Below are positions 56,702-64,000 of a DNA stretch of 64,000 nt, piece by piece (within the stretch, counting starts at the first letter, position 1; the number at the start of each line of letters is the position of its first letter). The position numbers and the translations under genes are program-made. The DNA is from Hyphodiscus hymeniophilus (lineage: Eukaryota > Ascomycota > Leotiomycetes > Helotiales > Hyphodiscaceae). The notes below the pieces were generated by a model, which saw only the letters and a list, made by a program, of their open reading frames with translations, had not been told where the DNA came from and made no database searches. The stretch is from positions 2,418,001 to 2,482,000 of the forward strand of contig VNKQ01000005.1 in assembly GCA_016508695.1 (NCBI GenBank), written 5' to 3'.

Positions 56702-58685
56702 TCATCCACTCTTGATCCCTCGTTCCTTCACCCACATTGGTATCCCATCCTTGGGCTTTGCAGTCGTCCACAAAATCTGGTAAGCCCTCCCACCGATTCG
56801 CTCAGTCTCCACAGTGGGCTTCTCAACTGTCCTTCCAAGTCGAAGATCCAACTCCCCATACGCCTCTTTGAAGTCGAACTTCCTCAACACCAAAGCCAAT
56901 ACCACTTTAGCCTCAAGCATCGCCAATTCCTGCCCAATGCAATCACGTGGGCCTTTCTCAAACGGCCGGAATGCATTTTTTGGTATGGGAGAAAATGGCG
57001 ACTTATCAGGAAGGAATCGATTGGGAATGAACTCGTAAGGCTTGGGAAATACCTTTGGGTCGTGCATAAGGATAACGTTATTGAGCCAAACCAGGTATCC
57101 CTCTGTTGAATACGTCTTCCCATCTGTTCCAGTCACAGTTCCGCCGGGCGGTCCGATGCGTACACTTGTTGCTGGAAGATATAATCGCATAGTTTCACGG
57201 ACTACAGCTGCGGTAAGGCGAAGCGCATTTGCCAGTTTGGGATCTTCCGTTAGACGTCCAGCGGCTTCGTTGGGGTCGGAACCTAAGATGCTCTCGTGCT
57301 CTGCGCGAACCTCCTCGAGGATTTCGGGATGGCGGGATAATTCGTAAAAGGAATACTGGATTCTGTCAACGACTAAGAAAGCTAGGATGAGGGTTTCCTA
57401 TGCTCACAGCTAATACAGAGCTAGTTGTGTCGTGGCCAGCGAAGATGAATGTTTTGACGCTGCTAGATATTAGCCTGATAATTCAGAGTAGTGGCAACGA
57501 AGTAGTTCTTACTTGTCACGCATCAACTCTAGGAAATCAGTTGTCATAGTTGCTTCCACCTTGCCTTCTTTCTTCATGTATGTGGCCATAGCGATGTCGA
57601 AGATGGCATGCGATTGCGCTGCTTTCTCTGGCGAGGAGTCAAGCTCTGACCACCTCGTTCTCAAAACCTTCATGAGTTGTTTGTTTGCCACTATCTCATA
57701 GTACTTGAGCTTCATCATTTTCCACACGTTCAGATGCTGCGGGGAGAGATCAGATGCCGTGACCACATTTCGACTTGACTGAATGATGCTGTCGACAAGC
57801 GGGTTCATAGAGGTCTGTGAGTTGAACTTCAGACCAAAGAGCGCTTGACCAATAATGTCGACCGTTAACTCCGCAGCTAACATCTCGATACTCTCTACAA
57901 ATCCATCGGCCTTGGCAGACTTTGATAGCCGTGACATAAAGATGTTCGTTTCATCAACTATCATAGGTACCATTGAGAAGAGATTGGCCTGTGAAAATCC
58001 GGGGTTGAACATTGTGCGTAGGACCTTCCATTTGGCACCTTCCTGCGACACGATGCCTCGTTCGCCAAGAACTGCTTTGAAGTTTTGGAGAGCTGGATGT
58101 TTGGCATACCCGTACATCTCAGCCTGGGTCACTTGTGACGCCACTTCCGGGCTAGTAACAACCAGCATTGGACTTTGCGAAATGGGATAGACGTCCATGT
58201 AGAACAGCCCACTCTCGCGGAGATTATACTCATCTGCGAGGTGGTTCATGAGTAGATGGCTATGGCCATCGAATGGTAGCTTTGGAGACTCTTTCGCTAG
58301 AGTGGGTAGGTGTCCCAGGACGATGTTATGAGGAGGTCCAGGCTTGGGTCTATTGGTATACATTCTTGAAATGTGTAGGAATGGGGAAAGGACTGACTAG
58401 TTCATGGGCCTTCAGACGACGTTTTGCAAGTCGGTAGGCAAATGTACCAAACCAGCAAATGAAAATACTTGATAGGGAGTATTTGATGGTGGACTCGTCG
58501 TTCTTTTCCACGAGAGTCCATTCGTGATAGATGGCCAGCAAGAACGCGGGAACTGAGATGGGGAGATAGGAGGTGTCAATTCGTACGACGAACATGAAAA
58601 GGGCAACAACGAGTAGATGAGGAAAATCAACGGATTGAGCACTTCCAAGCACTTGCGCAACAGCGCTGTGCTGTGTCCCATTCAT
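56702..58685 (-). CDS. cytochrome P450 monooxygenase, N-terminal junction unresolved
   Basis: Exons in order: 57513-58363 (from ATG), 57408-57459 and 56702-57355, giving 518 aa from that ATG. The P450 landmarks are intact: PPHNIVLGHLP (proline hinge), AGHDTTSS in the I-helix (57408-57459 exon), RETMRLYL (ExxR) and FEKGPRDCIG with the heme Cys. The intron at 57356 uses GTGAGC and an acceptor after AATCCAG. Upstream, a second open frame (58350-58685) starts with ATG and encodes hydrophobic segments ending LAKRRLKAHEL, a typical membrane anchor of fungal P450s, but it meets the next exon one base out of frame and no clear intron joins them. Either an unusual intron or an indel is present. Substrate unknown. 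Confidence 0.85.
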
Positions 58686-59810
58686 GATGGCCCGATGTAT
58701 GTCGTCGCTATCCGGCGACAGAACCCAAGACTCGACTTAAGGAGATGATTTCAAAATGGGAGAGCTTTGGTCAAGCTTTGGATGCAAATTGAAGTGAGAT
58801 TCTCGATGCTGACATGCTGACAGTCCTCGGTAATTAAGGGTGAGTCGACATGGGTACCGTAGTCGTCATCCACTTGAATGATTATGATTCCTGATTTGAT
58901 GGCTGCAAAAGGCACACCTTCATTTTTCTTTATAGTCACAAAGATTCAAAATAACATGTATATATTAGATCCACATAGTGCGACTGTGGGGAAGTACGGA
59001 AGGGCGTCCTCGTATTGCTTAGTCATCTTCTGGTCACGTGTCAAATATTAACGGCTCTCCATATCAATGCTTCTAGAGACATCGTCGTTCATCTTCTAGA
59101 CGTCGTTCCATTGTTACTTTTGTTCCGCAATTATCTGTTGTACCTTCGTCTGCATCGCCAGATTAGTCTCTGCCAGGAATTGACATGTGCCTGCAATATG
59201 AAAGCGGCACTGCAGTCTCCATTTGTACTTCTGGATTGCTAATGAACTTTCCCGTCTCCTCAATAGGCCACCCCCAAAACATCTGTGTGCCAGTCTGAAT
59301 GCCCTCTTAGTACTTCTGACGGGCGCGCCCATTATTCCAAGGCTGAGACAACTTGATGGCGCTGTGCTACGGAGAATATCCGCAATTGCGTTTCCAATAG
59401 CCTTCGTTTGCTATACTTGCTTCAACTCCGCATCCAACTCAGGATAGCGGACATTCCGCTGGGCAACATCTTACCCCTGCTCATGAAGAACATATTGAAA
59501 AATAAAAATGGGTTCAAAATGTATTTTAGCGAGCAATGAGGGAGACGAGGCTCACGCAGGTAGCCTTGCAATTGAGTAAGAAAAACTCAGCTGATGGCAT
59601 GCTGCGCTCACAAGTCAGCGCCGCCAGCCTCAGCCTTGCCCATTGATTTATGCAGATGAGAAAGTGAGTACATATCCTACACTCGAATCTGCAACAGTCA
59701 CCTTTGCAGAATCTCTTTGGTCGAAGAGACTCTTTTCTCTTCGATCAATTGCAATCACATCACAACCACTCTTCAACATCGATCTCACTATCACCCTGAG
59801 CATCGCTACA
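58686..59810. other. gene-free region
   Basis: 1.1 kb between divergent starts (P450 and the DUF3602 gene). Short frames only, no motif. Contains both promoters. Confidence 0.4.
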
Positions 59811-60686
59811 ATGGCAGCCCTTCCTCAAATTCTTGTCGACGAAGCAAGAAGTTGCTCATGTGAGAAAACATATGGCCGCGGTGGTGCAGGTATGTCCACG
59901 TTGTTTCAACACGAATACCACCTGTCTATATCAATCAAAATTGAATCTAGGCTAATATTACATAAACAAACAGGCAATATTGGCGTCTCCTCCGACTTCG
60001 ATCCCGCCATGCTTGAAATCCCGACTCTTAAAGGTGATTTCTATACTACCGGCCGAGGAGGAAATGCAAACATGGCGCGCAATGATGATCCAGTTATGGC
60101 TCGACGTGCTCAAGATGTTTATGGGTAGGTTGAATCACTTCCCATTTTCCCGTTATCGAGCTCTATCATGGCGCTTTTACAAACCTCAACTGACATTTTC
60201 TATAGACACTCCCGTCGCCAGTCTACCGGCAACATGCTCTATGGCCGAGGCGGATCTGCCAATCTCTTGAGGCCAACTGCGGAGCAAACCAAGAAGGCCA
60301 AGCGAAACAGTATGTGGGCTGGTGCGGTTGTAGTCAAGGACAATTTGGAGGACGAGAAGCCGCTGGGTTTTGCTAATGTCGGCAAGGATTGGCTGATCCG
60401 TCAGAGCGTCAATGGACCCATCCGAAAAGTCCTTGCTAGAGACGATAACAGCTCTGCCACACTTATCCAGGACGAGAAGAAGGACGAGAAGAAGACAGGC
60501 TTTGCTGACGAGAAGAAGAGAGGCTTTGCTGATGAGAAGAAGAGAGGCTTTGCTGATGAGAAGAAGAGAAGCTTTGGTGGTGAGAAGAAGAAAGGCTTTG
60601 CTGCTGAGAAGAAGAAAGGCTTTGCTGATAAGGGAAAGGCTTGGATCAAGGGAGCTATCTCTGCCATGTTTCCCAGACTGAAGTGA
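59811..60686 (+). CDS. DUF3602-like protein with Lys/Glu repeat tail
   Basis: Three exons, 59811-59889, 59974-60124 and 60206-60686, give 236 aa. The YGRGGAGNI, YTTGRGGNAN and YGRGGSANL motifs, each near an exon edge, match the fungal DUF3602 (PAR) family of small, disordered Gly/Arg-rich proteins. Later sequence has six consecutive 24-bp units encoding an eight-residue repeat (DEKKxGFA-like), then a GKAWIKGAISAMFPRLK end. No enzymatic motif; function unknown, probably disordered. Splicing is needed to join the three GRGG-type motifs in frame. Confidence 0.75.
60483..60626 (+). repeat. 24-bp coding tandem repeat, six units
   Basis: Units start at 60483, 60507, 60531, 60555, 60579 and 60603 and follow GA(C/T)GAGAAGAAGA(G/A)AG(G/A)CTTTGCT with small variations. 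They code for an eight-residue DEKK-R-GFA type repeat in the DUF3602 gene and keep the frame. Confidence 0.85.
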
Positions 60687-61316
60687 TTTCGAAGACTCTG
60701 TACTTTGCAGGGTGTTTAGCATTGGCTGGTTGGAATATGATGCATAAGACATGGGGTTGGTATCTGGAGTTCAAGGGATATGGCGTTAGTTGGCCTCAAG
60801 AGACAAACGCAGCGTAATGACAGTCTATCAAAAATCCATCCCCTGCTTCAAAGAAAGCTCTGGATACAATGGTGATAGAGCAGGAGAAATGCTGGGCTCG
60901 ACACTATCGGCCACTCCTTCAAGTTTCATTGAACCTCAAAGGTGTGTTGTTCTCATACCCAGTAGTGGATATCCTGTTGTGAGCGAACAAGCTTATTTGT
61001 GCTGTTGCCCCGCCTCGAGTCTTTCATCTTACCCTTTCGATCCATTGCTAAAGGAGGTGCTTGGAGCTAAACGAAAATCCGATTCAGAGATTGAAGGAGA
61101 TACACCATAGTCCTACGTTTCCACCGTACAATGGCTAGACATCAATTTATATTACAGAACACTTGCACACCCAAAGGAGTGAGGAGTAGAGGGGAAGAAC
61201 AGAATGATTCAATAACGATATATCTCTGTTTTGCCTCGACAATGTTCAAAAGGGATTCATACATCCAACTCCTCTTGAGGGTTCGATCAAGTTTTGGCCG
61301 ATATTTGTCATATAAT
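60687..61316. other. convergent intergenic region
   Basis: 630 bp between the DUF3602 gene and PEX10, ends facing. No coding signal. Confidence 0.4.
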
Positions 61317-62438
61317 CTAGACCCTTAGAGGCAAAATATGCTGTACCATTGCTTCCCTCCGACAAAGTGGACACTCCGGCTTCTCACGAACCCAATCCCC
61401 AATGCAAGCCCAGCAAAAGACATGCCCGCAAAGCACCGCACTGGGATCCTTGAGTTCTTCTAAACAAAGCGTACACTTCCTTTGCTGTTTCCCCTTGATC
61501 CAGCTCATTATTTTCTCATTCTCTCGTAGATCATATCTAGGACTGGGGAGAATCTCGGTGTGTGTCGACTTTGCAACTGTTGTAGAAGAGGCTTGAGGCG
61601 CGGAAGATTCAAGAAGTAATTCGTTATTCGTCGCGTAGGCATTAGAATCCAGTGAGACTTCGACGCCGCCATCAATAATAGCAGAGCCACCTGCTAGAGC
61701 ATTGGCATTCGCTGAAACTGGCGCATTTATTGTTGAGTGGAGATGGAGATAGGCTTGGACACTCATTTGTAATACCAATAATACCCCTAGGACCTCGTAT
61801 CCAACTCTTGCCTCCGAAGGATCAACTCGTTTCGTAAAGATGTAGCGTAGCCCAAATATCCGTTTCGATAACTGGTAATATGCCCCGGAAAAGTAGAAGA
61901 TTGTGAGTGTAAGCGCATGAATGGGAGACGGAGATGTGATAGTGGAGAGGTGGTCGAGGAGATAGGACTGCATTCTGTGTGAAAAAGTCTTCTGCTGCTT
62001 CCGTCGAGTGAGCCGTTGCAGATTGAGTTCGAGCTTGGATCGTATCCGATTTCGAAAGGAAGGTAATATACGTCCCAGACCATATGGAAGAAGGATGGAT
62101 GTTACAATGTATCCTGCGCGTCGAGAGACATCGGGAAGCTTGAGAGTGTCATCTTCGATCTGGATTATGTCGCAGTATTCCTCTCCAAGTGTACGGTTCC
62201 CAATAAAGGTGGTCAATCCCAGATACAGCAGCTCCGAGAAGGTTCGAGCTTCAGATGTGTACGTGTGAAGGAACCGTGCGCCATAGAGACGCCGCAGAAG
62301 GTTTGAGAGATGGTTGAGGAGGATTCCTTCGAAGTATGCATCTTTCTGATGGGATCTGATGATATCAGGCGCAGCGGCAAAGGGGTAGTTATACGAGGGA
62401 GTCTCCGAAGAGGGTTTGTCTGATATGTGGTCCGCCAT
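61317..62438 (-). CDS. pex10: peroxin PEX10, RING-finger ubiquitin ligase
   Basis: Peroxisomal membrane E3 that ubiquitinates the import receptor Pex5. One exon. The ATG at 62438 (MADHISDKP) is chosen; the frame extends only to GTG before it. 373 aa. The N-terminal helix bundle contains conserved YPFAAAPDIIRSHQKDAYFEGIL, LGEEYCDIIQ, SRRAGYIVTSILLPYGLGRILP and LTIFYFSGAYYQLSKRIFGLRY. The C-terminal RING has CTLCLEELKDPSAVLCGHVFCWACI..CPLC with all C3HC4 ligands. It fits the family length. Confidence 0.95.
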   Translation of the reverse strand: MADHISDKPSSETPSYNYPFAAAPDIIRSHQKDAYFEGILLNHLSNLLRRLYGARFLHTYTSEARTFSELLYLGLTTFIGNRTLGEEYCDIIQIEDDTLKLPDVSRRAGYIVTSILLPYGLGRILPSFRNRIRSKLELNLQRLTRRKQQKTFSHRMQSYLLDHLSTITSPSPIHALTLTIFYFSGAYYQLSKRIFGLRYIFTKRVDPSEARVGYEVLGVLLVLQMSVQAYLHLHSTINAPVSANANALAGGSAIIDGGVEVSLDSNAYATNNELLLESSAPQASSTTVAKSTHTEILPSPRYDLRENEKIMSWIKGKQQRKCTLCLEELKDPSAVLCGHVFCWACIGDWVREKPECPLCRREAMVQHILPLRV

Positions 62439-62844
62439 ACTAAGAGTTTCCACTACTCGTCCGAATTCACAACCTTCTCTTTCGTCTCTGCGTATTCAAT
62501 GCGAGCATGAGATAACCCAGTGGCCCACGCGGTCTTCTCTTGTACTGTAATGTTGCGTTGATGTTGTTGTTATTGATAAAAGATCCCACTCCGATGCCTC
62601 GGCATTGCAAGGCGGCCCAGCCCTCTCGGCAGCCTCCCCTGTCAACGAATGTGGCTGAATCTAACGATGTGGATGTGGCGCCAAAAGTTCAGACACCGAT
62701 TGTCCGAAACCCTCAGCACACAGCAACTCGCCCTTGTTTCGTCGCAACTCCTTGATATATATCCCACGACTTTGGGAAACAACTCACCCTAGTCACTCCT
62801 TGGAAATCCCGCTCAATGCGGCGGCATTACTTACTCCGATAACC

Positions 62845-64000
62845 ATGGATGGCGACCCGGCTGTAGAGCCAGAACTCGACTCGTTGAGTCTGACACTCCC
62901 TTTGCCATACAGAGTTGCTTTAGTTACTGTTATAGGTACAATACGTCCTCAACTCTCCATCCGACTGAATCGATACTGATTTGAAACAGGAGTCTGGGCA
63001 TGGGGCGTGAATTTGCATTATCTTTCTCTGGCCAAAATCGTACGCATCTACACTTCGACGCTCTATAGCTCCTCGAACCTCACGAGACCCCTAGCTAACT
63101 CTTCATCTCAGGACGTCCCAGCTCTAATACACTACCCTCATCGTGCTTCTCCACGAACTGATTTACCCCACCACCGGTCGACCTACCGACTTGCGATTGT
63201 GCTTACCATCCCGCTCATCCTCTCCCTATTCTTGTTCTGGGCACTCTCCCATCGCAATCCGACGCTCGTAATATACTATGACTTCCTCCCACTGTCCTAC
63301 CTTTGGTTTCTCCTCCTCATATTCGTTCTCCCACTGCGGCGCTTCTCTTACTCGGGACGACGACGTTTCCTAGCGACGCTGCGCCGAGTGTCTATTGGTG
63401 GCCTAGCCCAACCGCATGATGGAAAATTCGGGGATATATTACTTGCAGATGTTCTCACAAGCTACGGAAAGATCATCGCAGATCTCTTTGTTGCGTTGTG
63501 TATGTACTCCCGGAAAAATGGATCCGCGACTGCTAGACCAGACAGGGGTTGTGGAGGGCAATATTTGGTGCCGTTGGTTATTGCAATACCTTCACTGATA
63601 CGCCTCCGCCAATGTATGATTGAGTACTTCCGAACGCGAGCGAACCCATCGGTATCGAGTGGTTGGGGTGGTCAGCATTTGGCCAATGCTGCGAAATACG
63701 CCTCAGCATTTCCAGTCATCATTCTATCGGCTCTCCAAAGGAATCTATCCTACAACCACGTTACTATTGGGGTGACGGAAGCCACTCTCTATCGGCTATG
63801 GGTGTTTGCGGTGGCTTTCAATTCATTCTACAGCTTCTACTGGGATGTAGCAAAGGATTGGGATCTAACGCTCTTTTCTTCCACTCGTCAACCTCACCTA
63901 GCCCACAAGGTTCCGTATGGACTACGGCCGAGGCTCTACTTCCCATCCCCAAACTTGTATTATTTTGTCATTGCTCTCGATTTGATGCTCCGGTGTACAT
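62845..64000 (+). CDS. erd1: ERD1/EXS-domain membrane protein, 3' truncated by window end
   Basis: Related to yeast Erd1, which is needed for Golgi glycosylation and retention of ER lumenal proteins, and to the EXS domain of phosphate exporters. Exons 62845-62935, 62990-63039 and 63112 onward are in frame and remain open to the last base. Conserved sequence: VIGVWAWGVNLHYLSLAKID, VIYYDFLPLSYLWFLLLIFVLPL, FGDILLADVLTSYGKIIADLF, IPSLIRLRQCMIEYFRT, LANAAKYASAFPVII and FNSFYSFYWDVAKDWDLTLF, the last being the EXS core. Several transmembrane helices are visible. The 3' end is outside the window. Confidence 0.9.

Noticed and set aside
1..64000. tRNA genes
   Set aside because: Looked for GGTTCGANTCC-type B boxes and cloverleaf-like arms on both strands; none convincing, but a covariance-model scan was not possible.

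Overview
The window is chromosomal DNA of a filamentous ascomycete (Pezizomycotina; a leotiomycete is my best guess). The reasons are intron-poor genes with short introns (about 45-160 nt, GT..AG, CTAAC/CTGAC-like branch sites), a HET-domain gene, a Ppo-type oxygenase, a fungal 2EXR protein, Zn2Cys6 and bZIP regulators, and conserved single-copy genes in fungal form. I saw no tRNA, rRNA, CRISPR array or bacterial-type operon. Exon limits were read by eye from splice signals and reading frame, and I checked that spliced lengths are multiples of three. Part of this is family recognition from memory and not a search result.

Layout. 1-8.5 kb: idh1, a small secreted Cys-rich protein, then two divergent pairs, BUD23/SVP26 and a coiled-coil protein/PXR1. 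8.8-12.7 kb: an intact HET gene and a small zinc-finger gene. 13-22.8 kb: transport and regulation, with an HMT1-type ABC transporter divergent from a mitochondrial carrier, then an MFS transporter followed by a Zn2Cys6 regulator. 23.7-30 kb: a 2EXR protein with internal and promoter tandem repeats, the ribosome-quality-control E3 ligase HEL2, and a DEK_C/SWIB chromatin protein. 31-40 kb: core housekeeping, namely the ER stress sensor IRE1, chaperonin CCT2 and translation factor eIF3b (PRT1), the last carrying an apparent one-base frameshift in a C-run. 41-53 kb: a Ppo dioxygenase-P450 fusion, a DUF2235 hydrolase, a wax-synthase-like acyltransferase and a transcription-factor-like protein. 53-64 kb: a decayed HNH-nuclease gene, a bZIP protein, a P450, a repeat-bearing DUF3602 protein, PEX10 and the start of ERD1, which runs off the end.

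How the genes relate. Most are unrelated housekeeping neighbours. Possible functional links are: MFS with the adjacent Zn2Cys6 gene; HMT1 with the mitochondrial carrier through a 400-bp divergent promoter; and IRE1, SVP26 and ERD1 all in the ER/Golgi secretory system but not clustered. I found no convincing secondary-metabolite cluster (no PKS, NRPS or terpene synthase) and no clear new biological system. The most checkable oddities are the eIF3b frameshift, the broken HNH gene, several exact-period tandem repeats, and the unresolved P450 N-terminus.
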